Shown piece after piece: positions 37,366 through 45,573 of a stretch of DNA of 64,000 bases. Position 1 is the stretch's first letter; the number at the start of each line of letters is the position of its first letter. The stretch covers positions 3,534,001-3,598,000 of the forward strand of contig NZ_CP084712.1 in the NCBI RefSeq assembly GCF_023822045.1, given 5' to 3'. The position numbers were made by a program, and so were the translations under genes. The notes under the pieces are model-generated. The model saw only the letters and a program-made list of their open reading frames with translations. It was not told the origin of the DNA and did no database searches. This DNA comes from Sphingopyxis sp. USTB-05 (GTDB lineage Bacteria; Pseudomonadota; Alphaproteobacteria; Sphingomonadales; Sphingomonadaceae).

Positions 37366-38424
37366 CTATTCTTCGAGCGCCTCAAAATATCGGGCCAGCG
37401 CATCATAGGCGCCTTCGGCTAGGGCGATGAAGATACGGCGGCCATCTTGCGGATCGTCCCCGCGCACGAACAGGCCGGCGTCGGTCATCGTCTTGATCCA
37501 GCGCAGCGCAGTCGTCGCGGGAACCGCAGCGGCGATGCACAGGCTCGACACCGAGACCGGCTGGCGTTCGAGCCGCGCGGCATAGAGGTCGAGCAACATG
37601 TCCCACGCCGGATCGGCGAACAGGTCGGCGGGGAAATATTGTTCGCGCATCCGCCGCTGGCGCAGCATCCGTCGCACCGCTTTGGCACGCTGCCGGTCGA
37701 GCGTGCGCTCTTCGGGAACGAAGCTGCGCGGCATCGCAGTAAAGTCGCGCGACGGCGTGCGGACCTGTTCCGGATAGTCGGAAAGATCTTCGGTCCGCGA
37801 AATATAGCCCGTCGGCGTACCGGGAAGACCGCCCCTATGTCCGGCGAGGTCGCCGAGCAAACGAGAGATGCGCGCGACTTCTTCTTGCAGCCGATCGATC
37901 CGCTCCATCGCATCGTCTCGTGCGACATCGTGGAACACGCCGTCCCGCGCGCGCCGCGCCGTCGCCAACGCGACGAGCCGGTCGGTTGGATCGGCGTCGA
38001 CCAGAAACTGTGCGTTGAGCGACGCGGGAATGACTGCCATGATCCGGTCGAGATCCGGAAGCTCGGTTTCGAAAACCAGGTTGCACCCCTGCGCTTCCGC
38101 CGCCGCGCATATGTCAGCCAGCGTTTCGCGTTCGACCGCGTCCGCCCGCGACACCCAGACAATGTCGAGCGTGGCGGTTTTCCGAATATAATTTGCCGCC
38201 AAAGGAGCCGATATTGTTTTCGCCAAGCGTACATCTGCAAGCGAAGTCAGATCGGGACAATCGCCCGGTAACCCCACGAACAAAAGTGGCGACGCAACAG
38301 CTTCAGGGAGCGACCCACGGAGCGCTTCGGGAGGCTCGTCATGCTCCGCGCCGAAACCGTTCGGCGGAAATGCCGATGTTTCCAATGGCTGCAGGTCTAT
38401 CATGCTGTCGTCCCCCCTTTCCAT
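37366..38424 (-). CDS. Winged-helix (MarR-like) DNA-binding protein with N-terminal receiver-like domain
   Basis: 352 residues from the ATG at 38424 (AAGGTGGAG upstream). The first ~190 residues look like a Rossmann-type or degenerate receiver domain (LLFVGLPGDCPDL, LDIVWVSRADAV, CNLVFETELPDLDRI, NAQFLVDADPTDRLVAL), followed by a coiled coil (RIDRLQEEVARISRLLGDL). The C-terminal ~90 residues form a winged helix (LCIAAAVPATTALRWIKTMTDAGLF, QDGRRIFIAL). Likely a sphingomonad transcription factor of unknown target. A 15-bp palindrome lies in the divergent promoter region upstream. Confidence 0.72.
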   Translation of the reverse strand: MERGDDSMIDLQPLETSAFPPNGFGAEHDEPPEALRGSLPEAVASPLLFVGLPGDCPDLTSLADVRLAKTISAPLAANYIRKTATLDIVWVSRADAVERETLADICAAAEAQGCNLVFETELPDLDRIMAVIPASLNAQFLVDADPTDRLVALATARRARDGVFHDVARDDAMERIDRLQEEVARISRLLGDLAGHRGGLPGTPTGYISRTEDLSDYPEQVRTPSRDFTAMPRSFVPEERTLDRQRAKAVRRMLRQRRMREQYFPADLFADPAWDMLLDLYAARLERQPVSVSSLCIAAAVPATTALRWIKTMTDAGLFVRGDDPQDGRRIFIALAEGAYDALARYFEALEE

Positions 38425-38553
38425 AACTCCACCTTGGCGTAAGCATGCCGTCATTTCGGCGATATTCACTTTTCTATTCGCTCCCGTTTGCCGCCAATCC
38501 GGACCCAAGCTTGTTCTCGGCATGAGTGGGCGTGCATCGGTCGTCGGGTAATC

Positions 38554-38568
38554 TGTCCATTCTGGACA
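38554..38568. promoter_or_regulatory. 15-bp palindrome between divergent genes
   Basis: TGTCCA-TTC-TGGACA, perfect 6-bp arms, located between the start of the winged-helix gene (38424, minus) and the nuclease (38638, plus). A candidate operator for the winged-helix protein or another factor. Confidence 0.4.
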
Positions 38569-38637
38569 TGGTTTGTTCTCATCGTCAATACTTAAATCAT
38601 CCTTGCAAAGCCCCCTTCATCGAGTCAGGCGACACCT

Positions 38638-39216
38638 ATGGTTTCAGGCTCCTCTTCGCTCGCACATCTGCGTTGGCGGCGGCGCTTTCGGTCGCTGCTC
38701 GCGCTGCTGCTGCTCGCCGGACTCGCCTTTGCCGCATGGCTGGCGTCGCCGGCCCCGATTGCGACGGTGCCGCTTGTCCATGTGATCGACGGGGACAGCT
38801 TGACGGTGCGGCAGGATAACGCGCCGCTGACGATCCGCCTGACCGGTATCGACGCGGTCGAATATCGGCAGGATTGCTCGCGCGCCGCGGAACGCTGGGC
38901 ATGCGGGCGCGAAGCACGTACCGCGCTTGAAAAACTGGCTGGCCCCGGACCGCTCCATTGCGAATTCGCCGCAAAGGATCGTTACGGCCGCACCCTTGCC
39001 GTGTGCCGCTCCGCACCCTTCCCCGACGGGATTGACCTTGGCGCCGAAATGACCCGGCTCGGTTGGGCGGTGGCGACTAGCGACGCCTATATGGTGGAAG
39101 AAGCCGAAGCGCAGGCGAAACGGCGCGGCATCTGGCAGGGCGACTTTATCCGTCCCGATAACTGGCGCGCGGCCCACGAACGCACCACCGCCGCTCTCAT
39201 GTCGCCCGATCCCTAG
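38638..39216 (+). CDS. Staphylococcal-nuclease-like (thermonuclease) protein, membrane-anchored or secreted
   Basis: 192 residues. N-terminal basic stretch and hydrophobic helix (SLLALLLLAGLAFAAWLA) place the domain outside the inner membrane. SNase fold (about 45-175) with VIDGDSLTV, IRLTGIDAVEYRQDC, and KDRYGRTLAVC; the catalytic Arg, Glu, Arg set can be matched to IRLTGID, the E of DAVEY and DRYGR. Two or three cysteines may form disulphides. Degrades nucleic acid or acts as a scaffold. Confidence 0.85.
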   Translation: MVSGSSSLAHLRWRRRFRSLLALLLLAGLAFAAWLASPAPIATVPLVHVIDGDSLTVRQDNAPLTIRLTGIDAVEYRQDCSRAAERWACGREARTALEKLAGPGPLHCEFAAKDRYGRTLAVCRSAPFPDGIDLGAEMTRLGWAVATSDAYMVEEAEAQAKRRGIWQGDFIRPDNWRAAHERTTAALMSPDP

Positions 39217-39262
39217 AAATGGGCCGCTATGCCTCGCGCCCGTTTCGGGCTAGGGCGAGCAC

Positions 39263-39643
39263 ATGAACAGCCTGTTTCCCGTCATGATCGGCGGCGCGAT
39301 CGGCGCCGGCGCCCGTCATATGGTCGGGCAGGCGATGCTCGCGCGGCTCGGCCCCGGCTTCCCGTGGTGGACGTTGTCCATCAATATCGCCGGCAGCCTC
39401 CTTATGGGCCTGCTCGTCGGCGCGCTCGCGCGTAGCAGCGATGGCGGCGAAACCGCGCGTCTGTTCGTTGGGGTCGGAATTCTCGGCGGCTTCACCACAT
39501 TCTCCTCCTTCAGCATGGAATTCTGGATGCTTTTCGAACGCGGTCAAAATGCTCAGGCGGCCGCCTATGTCCTCGCGTCGGTAATCGGCGCGATCTGCGC
39601 CTGCGGTCTCGGCCTCTTCATCGTGCGGCAGGTACCGGCATGA
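39263..39643 (+). CDS. crcB: Fluoride channel FluC/CrcB
   Basis: 126 residues, four membrane helices. Signature NIAGSLLMGLL and GGFTTFSSFSMEF (the Phe-box and TTFS motif lining the F- pore). Works as a dual-topology dimer exporting fluoride. I looked for a fluoride riboswitch in the 46-base upstream gap and saw none. Its stop overlaps the RluA start by four bases. Confidence 0.93.
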   Translation: MNSLFPVMIGGAIGAGARHMVGQAMLARLGPGFPWWTLSINIAGSLLMGLLVGALARSSDGGETARLFVGVGILGGFTTFSSFSMEFWMLFERGQNAQAAAYVLASVIGAICACGLGLFIVRQVPA

Positions 39644-40872
39644 GCGAACCCAAGGGAAAGTTTGACGGCGCCACCATCGCCGAGGAGGATGACGGCATTC
39701 GCCTCGACCGCTGGTTCAAGCGCCACCGCGAGGGCACGCCACACGCGCTGCTCGCGCGATGGGCGCGGTCGGGCCAACTGACGCTCGACGGCAAGAAGGC
39801 CGACGTGTCGGACCGGATTGCGACCGGGCAAAAACTCGTCATGCCGACGCCGCCGGTGGAGGCCGAGGCGCGTCCGGCGCGTAAAGGCCGTCCGCTGACC
39901 GACGCCGATATCGATCTGGCGACGGGGATGATGATCCACCGGGACGACAGCGCGATCGTGCTGAACAAGCTGCCCGGCCTTGCAACGCAGGGTGGAACCA
40001 AGACCGAGCAGCATGTCGACGGCTTGCTCGACGCGCTGAAATTCGACGGTCCGACGCGGCCCAAACTCGTCCACCGGCTCGACAAGGATACGTCCGGCGC
40101 GCTGCTGATCGCGCGCACGCCGCGCGCCGCCGCCTATTTCGCCAAAAGCTTTTCGAACCGCAGCGCGAAAAAGACCTATTGGGCACTGATCGTCGGCGTC
40201 CCCGATATTCAGCAGGGCGAAATCGACCTGCCGCTCGCCAAGCAGCCGGGATCGGGCGGCGAGAAGATGCACGTCCACGACAGCGGCCTCGCCGCAAAGA
40301 CGCGCTATCGCGTCATCGAACGCGCGGGAAACAGTGCGGCATGGGTCGAGCTGCAGCCACTCACCGGGCGCACGCACCAGCTTCGCGTCCATATGGCAGC
40401 AATCGGTCACCCGATCGTCGGTGACGGCAAATATGGCGGCAAGGGCGCGTTCCTGACCGGGACGATCAGCCGCAAGATGCATCTGCACAGCCGGCGCCTG
40501 CGCATCGACCATCCCGATGGCGGCGCGATCGATATCAGCGCGGATGTGCCCGAGCATTTCGCCGCGAGCCTCGACGCGCTCGGCTTCGACCTTTTGCTCG
40601 GCCAGATCGGGATCGACGATATCGCCAAGGGACCGCCACCGAAGGCGGCGGCAAAAGCCGCTGCCAAGGCGCATAGCAAACAGATCCGCAAGGCCAGGCG
40701 CGGCGAACGACGCGGACGCACGGCGGACAGCAAGCCGACCGATTTCGTCGGCAAGCCGAAGCCCAAGGCGAAAGCGAAACCGGGCAAGCCCGGCAAGCCG
40801 GCGCCTGGGAAACCCGTGGGCAAAAAGCCGAGCGCGAAGAAGCATCCGGCGCGCCCGCCCAAAGCCGGCTGA
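39640..40872 (+). CDS. RluA-family pseudouridine synthase with long basic tail
   Basis: 410 residues. An S4 domain (about 18-75: IRLDRWFKRH, LLARWARSGQLTLDGKKA) precedes the synthase domain (about 100-310) with catalytic HRLDKDTSG (Asp at about 148) and TGRTHQLRVHMA. The last ~90 residues are a Lys/Ala/Pro-rich low-complexity tail (KAKAKPGKPGKPAPGKP), not needed for the fold and probably RNA-binding. Closest type is RluC/RluD of 23S rRNA. The stop shares a base with the next start. Confidence 0.9.
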   Translation: MSEPKGKFDGATIAEEDDGIRLDRWFKRHREGTPHALLARWARSGQLTLDGKKADVSDRIATGQKLVMPTPPVEAEARPARKGRPLTDADIDLATGMMIHRDDSAIVLNKLPGLATQGGTKTEQHVDGLLDALKFDGPTRPKLVHRLDKDTSGALLIARTPRAAAYFAKSFSNRSAKKTYWALIVGVPDIQQGEIDLPLAKQPGSGGEKMHVHDSGLAAKTRYRVIERAGNSAAWVELQPLTGRTHQLRVHMAAIGHPIVGDGKYGGKGAFLTGTISRKMHLHSRRLRIDHPDGGAIDISADVPEHFAASLDALGFDLLLGQIGIDDIAKGPPPKAAAKAAAKAHSKQIRKARRGERRGRTADSKPTDFVGKPKPKAKAKPGKPGKPAPGKPVGKKPSAKKHPARPPKAG

Positions 40873-41492
40873 TGCATCCGAATTCCGCCTTCCGCCCGCG
40901 GCAGGACGACCTTGCCGAATTGCTTGTGCGCGAGATCGGTTTTGCCGCCATCTTCGCGAACACGCCCGACGGCCCGCGCGTGGCGCACACGCCCGTGGTG
41001 CTCAGCGACGACCGGACGACGCTGCAATTCCATCTCGCGCGCGGCAATGCGCTGACGCGGCATCTCGACGGAGCAAATGCGCTTGCCGTCGTACAGGGGC
41101 CCGACGCCTATGTTAGTGCGAGCTGGTACGCAGAGGCCGATCAGGTCCCGACGTGGAACTACGTCGCGATCGAGATGGAAGGCATGGCGCGCAAGCTCGA
41201 CGATAGCGCGCTGGTCGCCCTGCTCGATACATTGTCCGCCCAGCACGAAGCGCGCGTCGGAGCAAACCCGCCATGGACGCGCGCCAAGATGAACCCTGCG
41301 CTGTTCAGCAAGATGACCGGTGCCATCACCGGATTCGAGATGCGGATCGCCGCCTGGCGCCCGACGATAAAGCTGTCACAGAACAAATCCGCCGACGAAC
41401 GCGCGCGCGTGATTGAGGGCGTGGAGGCGACCGGTCATGGCGCGCTCGCGCAGTTGATGCGCCATCTTGGCGGCGATAGGGAGGGTGCATGA
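40872..41492 (+). CDS. PaiB-type FMN-binding split-barrel protein
   Basis: 206 residues. Typical PaiB start (MHPNSAFRP) and motifs FANTPDGPRVAHTPVVL, DAYVSASWYAEADQVPTWNY, TGFEMRIAAWRPTIKLSQNK. Family members bind flavin; PaiB of Bacillus was called a transcriptional regulator but has no clear HTH. Actual role here unknown. Translationally coupled on both sides. Confidence 0.85.
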   Translation: MHPNSAFRPRQDDLAELLVREIGFAAIFANTPDGPRVAHTPVVLSDDRTTLQFHLARGNALTRHLDGANALAVVQGPDAYVSASWYAEADQVPTWNYVAIEMEGMARKLDDSALVALLDTLSAQHEARVGANPPWTRAKMNPALFSKMTGAITGFEMRIAAWRPTIKLSQNKSADERARVIEGVEATGHGALAQLMRHLGGDREGA

Positions 41493-41725
41493 GCCAAGCT
41501 GACGACGCACTCGCAAAGAAACGCTTCTTTGCCCTTTCGATCATGCGCCTGATGGGCGCCGCCTTTGTCGCGATCGGTTTTATCCTGATCAGCGGCGGGT
41601 TTTCGCTCGCGGGGCAGCCGACCGACCGCTGGATTGGCGTCGCGATCGTGCTCGTCGGCGCGTTCGATTTCGCTGTGATGCCGCTGCTCCTCGCGCGCCG
41701 CTGGCGGTCGCCCAAAAACCCGTGA
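41489..41725 (+). CDS. Small two-helix membrane protein
   Basis: 78 residues with two hydrophobic helices (MGAAFVAIGFILISGG and WIGVAIVLVGAFDFAVMPLLL) joined by a short loop; basic C-terminus. Overlaps the PaiB-like gene and the ATP12 gene by four bases each (ATGA-type), so it is part of this operon. Sphingomonad genomes often carry such a protein before ATP12, from memory; function unknown. Confidence 0.8.
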   Translation: MSQADDALAKKRFFALSIMRLMGAAFVAIGFILISGGFSLAGQPTDRWIGVAIVLVGAFDFAVMPLLLARRWRSPKNP

Positions 41726-42411
41726 AGCGCTTCTGGAAAGAGGTTGCGGTCGTCGCGGACGACGGCGGCTGGGGCATCGCGCTCGATGGCCGGCCAGTGC
41801 GTACGCCGCAGCGCGCGCCGCTGGCCGTCGCGAGTATCGCGCTTGCCGAAGCGGTCGCCGCCGAATGGCGCGACGTCAGTGAGACGATCGATCCGGCCGC
41901 CATGCCGATGACGGGCTTGACCAACGCCGCGATCGATCTGGCGACGCCCGACCTTATGGCCTTCGCGGCACCGGTCGCCGCTTATGCCGAGAGCGATCTC
42001 TTCTGCTATCGTGACGCGCGCGACGCGGCGTTGCAGGCCGAACAGGCCGCGGCGTGGAACCCGCTGCTCGCCTGGGCCGAGGCACGCTATGCGATTGAAT
42101 TCACGCTGACGCAGGGCGTGCTGCCGGTCGACCAGCCTGATGCGACGATCACGGTCCTGCAAGATGCGGTGCTGGCGCAGGACGCGTGGCGGATCACCGC
42201 ACTCACGCCACTGGTGACGATCGGTGGGTCGCTTGTCGCCGGACTCGCGCTGCTCGAAAACGCGCTCGACGCGGACGCCTTGTGGGAGGCGGTCAGCCTC
42301 GACGACCTCTATCAGGAACGCCGCTGGGGCGCCGATAGCGAGGCGCAGAAAGCGCGCGCGGCGCACAAACGCGACTGGGACAATGCCGCGCGGTTTTTGA
42401 CGCTGCTTTAG
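41722..42411 (+). CDS. ATP12-family F1-ATPase assembly chaperone
   Basis: 229 residues, GTG start overlapping the preceding stop. Recognised by KRFWKEVAVV, GWGIALDGRPVRTP, AEWRDVSETIDPAAMPMTGLTNAAID, ESDLFCYRD and AWNPLLAWAE. ATP12 binds the F1 alpha subunit during assembly in mitochondria; alphaproteobacterial homologues are presumed to do the same. Convergent with the crotonase. Confidence 0.9.
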   Translation: MKRFWKEVAVVADDGGWGIALDGRPVRTPQRAPLAVASIALAEAVAAEWRDVSETIDPAAMPMTGLTNAAIDLATPDLMAFAAPVAAYAESDLFCYRDARDAALQAEQAAAWNPLLAWAEARYAIEFTLTQGVLPVDQPDATITVLQDAVLAQDAWRITALTPLVTIGGSLVAGLALLENALDADALWEAVSLDDLYQERRWGADSEAQKARAAHKRDWDNAARFLTLL

Positions 42412-43211
42412 TCGGCGAAATTCGGCTTCCGCTTCTGCATCCCGGCCATCACCGCTTCCATCTGGTTCGGGGTGCGGATCACCTTCACCTGCTCGTCGCT
42501 TTCGGCCTGCAATATTTCGGCATCGGTTGCGTCGGCCAGCATGTTGCAAAGCCGCTTGGCCCCGCGGATCGCATGCGGGTTCTTGTCGGCAATCACTTCG
42601 GCCAGTTCCATCGCTTTCGCCAGCGGGTCGTCCGACACATGCGTGGCGAAACCGAGCAGCTTCGCTTCCGACCCGTTGAATTCGCGATTGGTATAGATCA
42701 GCTCGCGCAGCACATCGTCGGCGACTTGCGTGCGCCAAAGCGCCATGCCGGCGACATCGGGAACCAGGCCCCAGCGCATTTCCATGATCGCAATGCGCGT
42801 ATCGGGATGAACGATGCGAATGTCGGCGGCGGCCATGATTTGGCTTCCCGCACCAAAAGCGACGCCGTGAACCGCCGCGATCACCGGTACCGGGATTTCG
42901 CGCCAGCCCCACGCGGCATATTGGGCGTTGTTCGCAATGCCGCGCGTGCGGTCGGACAGGCTGCCCCCTGCGCTGCTGGCGCCCGGATCGCGATCATTGC
43001 TGAGGCTCGACAGGTCGAGCCCGGCGCAGAAGGCTCGGCCTTCGCCCGACAACACGACAACGCGCAGCCCCGCGGTTGCTTTGAGCCGATCGATCGCTTC
43101 GGCCAGCGCTTCCCACATCGCGGGGTCGAGCGCATTCATCTTGTCGGCGCGGATCAGGCGGACGTCGGCGATCCCGCCATCGAGCATGGTGATCGAAATA
43201 CGGTCTTTCAC
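42408..43211 (-). CDS. Enoyl-CoA hydratase/isomerase (crotonase) family protein
   Basis: 267 residues, GTG start with AAGGA upstream. Crotonase fold with oxyanion-hole motifs GRAFCAGLDLSSL (about 63) and AVHGVAFGAGSQIMAAADIRI (about 115), and RWGLVPDVAGMALWR with the position of the catalytic Glu of hydratases occupied by a non-acid (LVPDVAG), which leaves an Asp. It could be an isomerase or hydratase. Third gene of a minus-strand unit with a CoA ligase and a DsbA-like isomerase. Confidence 0.88.
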   Translation of the reverse strand: MKDRISITMLDGGIADVRLIRADKMNALDPAMWEALAEAIDRLKATAGLRVVVLSGEGRAFCAGLDLSSLSNDRDPGASSAGGSLSDRTRGIANNAQYAAWGWREIPVPVIAAVHGVAFGAGSQIMAAADIRIVHPDTRIAIMEMRWGLVPDVAGMALWRTQVADDVLRELIYTNREFNGSEAKLLGFATHVSDDPLAKAMELAEVIADKNPHAIRGAKRLCNMLADATDAEILQAESDEQVKVIRTPNQMEAVMAGMQKRKPNFAD

Positions 43212-43224
43212 GGAAAAGTCCTTT

Positions 43225-43833
43225 TCAGCGTTTCAATGCGGCCTCGACGAGCGGGAGCTGGTCGTTGCCGAAATACATATCGTCCTTGTCGACGAAGATC
43301 GTGGGCGAACCATAGCCACCGCGCGCGATGACTTCATCGGTATTCGTGCGCAACCGGACCTTCACCGGATCGCTGCCGGCCGCAGCGGCCAGCGCGGCGC
43401 CATCGAGCCCCTCGGCATCCGCGACGGCGGCGAGAACCGCAGGGTCGTCGAGATTTTCCTGCCGGTCGAAATAGCTCGCGAAGGCTCCGCGCGCGAAGCG
43501 GACAAGCGCGGCCTGATCTTCCTCGAGCGCGCAGCAGAAACGCATTGCGGCGATGCTCTTCGCCGGGTGCCATTGCGACGGAAAATTCATGGGCACGCCC
43601 GCCAGCCGCGCCCAGTCCTTCAATATCTTCCAACTGTGCGTCAGCCGCCGGTTGTCGGCCTGCTCACGCGCCGCATAGACGGCCGGGTTCACCGCGTTGA
43701 ACACGCCGCCGACAAGGATCGGTCGATAGATCGCCGTCGCGCCGGTTCGCTCAAGCACGCCCGGCAGATTGTGGAACGCGAGGCAGGTCCAGGGCGAGGA
43801 GAGGTCGAAGAAGAATTCGACGCGCGCGGTCAC
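43225..43833 (-). CDS. DsbA-like 2-hydroxychromene-2-carboxylate isomerase family protein
   Basis: 202 residues from a GTG at 43833 with GGAGG nine bases upstream. Thioredoxin/GST-kappa fold: FFFDLSSPWTCLAF (Ser at the glutathione-attack position), YRPILVGGVFNAV, VPMNFPSQWHPAKSIAAMR, and YGSPTIFVDKDDMYFGNDQL at the C-end. Family members isomerise aromatic-ring breakdown products with glutathione. Lies five bases after the CoA ligase stop. Confidence 0.85.
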   Translation of the reverse strand: MTARVEFFFDLSSPWTCLAFHNLPGVLERTGATAIYRPILVGGVFNAVNPAVYAAREQADNRRLTHSWKILKDWARLAGVPMNFPSQWHPAKSIAAMRFCCALEEDQAALVRFARGAFASYFDRQENLDDPAVLAAVADAEGLDGAALAAAAGSDPVKVRLRTNTDEVIARGGYGSPTIFVDKDDMYFGNDQLPLVEAALKR

Positions 43834-43837
43834 GGGA

Positions 43838-45370
43838 TCAGGCCTCCGCCTTCGCTTTCTCCCAATATTGGTCGCGGAGCAGCCGCTTGTAGAGCTTGCC
43901 GGTGTCGTGACGCGGCAGAGCTTCGAGGAAGTCGATGCGGCGCGGAATCTTGACGCCCGACAGTTTCTCGCGCGCAAAAGCGATCAGTTCGTCGCGAAAC
44001 GCTTCGGTCGCGTCGGCCATGTCGGCGGGCTGGATGACCGCAATCACTTCCTCGCCCATTTCGTCGTGTGGGCCGCCAACCACCGCGACGTCGGCAACCT
44101 TCGGGTGCGTGACGAGATGATTCTCGATCTCCTGCGGATAGATGTTCACTCCGCCTGAGATGATCATGAAGCTTTTGCGATCGGTGAGGTAAAGGAAGCC
44201 TTCTTCATCCACCTTGCCCACATCGCCGAGGGTCGACCAGCCCTTCGAATTGCGGCTCGATGCCGTCTTCTCGCTATCACCGTGATATTCGAAGACATTT
44301 TCGCTTTCAAAAAACACTGCGCCTTCTTCGTTCGGCCCAAGCTCAGTTTCACTATCCTCGCCCATGATGTGGATCGCGCCGAGGATCGGGCGGCCAACGC
44401 TGCCCTTGTGCGTCAGCCAGTCGGTGCTGGAGATGAAGGTCATGCCATTGCCTTCGGACCCCGCATAATATTCGAAAAGAACCGGCCCCCACCAATCGAT
44501 CATCGCCTGCTTGACCGGCACCGGGCAGGGCGCCGCGGCGTGGATCGCGACTTTGAGCGAAGAAGTGTCGTAGCGCGTGCGAACATCGCCCGGCAGTTTA
44601 AGCATCCGCACGAAATGCGTCGGGACCCACTGGCTCGAATTCACGCGGTATTTTTCGATGTGGGCGAGCGCGGCTTCGGGGTCGAATTTCTTCATCAGCA
44701 CAACGGTACCGCCCAGGCGATGGACGGTCATCGACCAGCGCAGCGGTGCGGCGTGATAAAGCGGCGCGGGCGACAGATAGACGCTGTCGGCGTTGATCTG
44801 GAACACCGCCGACGCAAGCATGACGAGGCTGTTGACCGCATCGATCGCCGGATCCTCGGGCAATGGCACACGCACGCCCTTGGGACGGCCAGTCGTGCCC
44901 GACGAATAGAGCATGTCGACCCCGGCCCGTTCGTCGACGACCGGCGTCGCGGGCATCGCCGCAACCGCATTTTCCCAGCTCTCATAGCCCGCGATGTCAC
45001 CGCCCATCGCGAAACGCCTGATCCCGGTCGTGAGCTGCTGCGCCGCGCCGGCGAGGCTCGCCGAGACGACGAGAATCTTCGCTCCCGAATTTTCGAGAAT
45101 ATAGTCGGTCTCGTCCTGCGTCAGCCGCGACGAGATGCAGACATAACGCAGCCCCGCGCGCTGCGCGCCCCAGGTAAGCCCATAATAATGCGGCGTGTTG
45201 TCGAGCATGAAGGCGACGACATCCTCATGCCTCAACCCGTGCGCGCGAAAGAGGTGCGCGGCGCGATTCGACGCGGCGTCGAGTTCGCCATAGCTGATCG
45301 CCTCTCCCGTCTCGGCAACGATGATTGCGGGCTTGTCGGGGTTGTTACGCGCATGAACTGAGGGGTGCAT
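43838..45370 (-). CDS. AMP-forming acyl-CoA synthetase (ligase 1)
   Basis: 510 residues. ANL superfamily motifs: A3 MLYSSGTTGRPKGVRV (about 160), A5 FEYYAGSEGNG (about 300), A7/A8 YLTDRKSFMIISGGVNIYPQEIE (about 400-420), and A10 KIPRRIDFLEALPRHDTGKLYKR (catalytic Lys about 498). Activates a carboxylic acid with ATP and CoA. Chain length cannot be read; FadD3/FadD13-like enzymes have similar length. First gene of the unit followed by the isomerase and crotonase. Confidence 0.9.
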   Translation of the reverse strand: MHPSVHARNNPDKPAIIVAETGEAISYGELDAASNRAAHLFRAHGLRHEDVVAFMLDNTPHYYGLTWGAQRAGLRYVCISSRLTQDETDYILENSGAKILVVSASLAGAAQQLTTGIRRFAMGGDIAGYESWENAVAAMPATPVVDERAGVDMLYSSGTTGRPKGVRVPLPEDPAIDAVNSLVMLASAVFQINADSVYLSPAPLYHAAPLRWSMTVHRLGGTVVLMKKFDPEAALAHIEKYRVNSSQWVPTHFVRMLKLPGDVRTRYDTSSLKVAIHAAAPCPVPVKQAMIDWWGPVLFEYYAGSEGNGMTFISSTDWLTHKGSVGRPILGAIHIMGEDSETELGPNEEGAVFFESENVFEYHGDSEKTASSRNSKGWSTLGDVGKVDEEGFLYLTDRKSFMIISGGVNIYPQEIENHLVTHPKVADVAVVGGPHDEMGEEVIAVIQPADMADATEAFRDELIAFAREKLSGVKIPRRIDFLEALPRHDTGKLYKRLLRDQYWEKAKAEA

Positions 45371-45573
45371 CGGCTATCATCTCCGGGAATCGTTCGTATC
45401 TTTATGTCGAAGATGAGTAGCAACCTGAAACTTTTGGTCAAGCAAGCTGGAGCTTATGACAGGGGCTGCGATCAAGAAGCGGCAAATCCGGGCGGAGGAT
45501 CAGTCAAATTCGCATCGTCGACGCAAGCCCATCGGCCCGCCGGCATTGCACCGCCTTTCGGCTGTGCTAGTCC

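Noticed and set aside
39217..39262. Possible fluoride riboswitch before crcB
   Set aside because: Only 46 bases are available and the conserved aptamer strings were not found.
40630..40872. Lys/Ala/Pro-rich end of the RluA gene as a separate histone-like gene
   Set aside because: In frame with the synthase and without a start or ribosome site; such basic tails are common on RNA-binding proteins in GC-rich bacteria.
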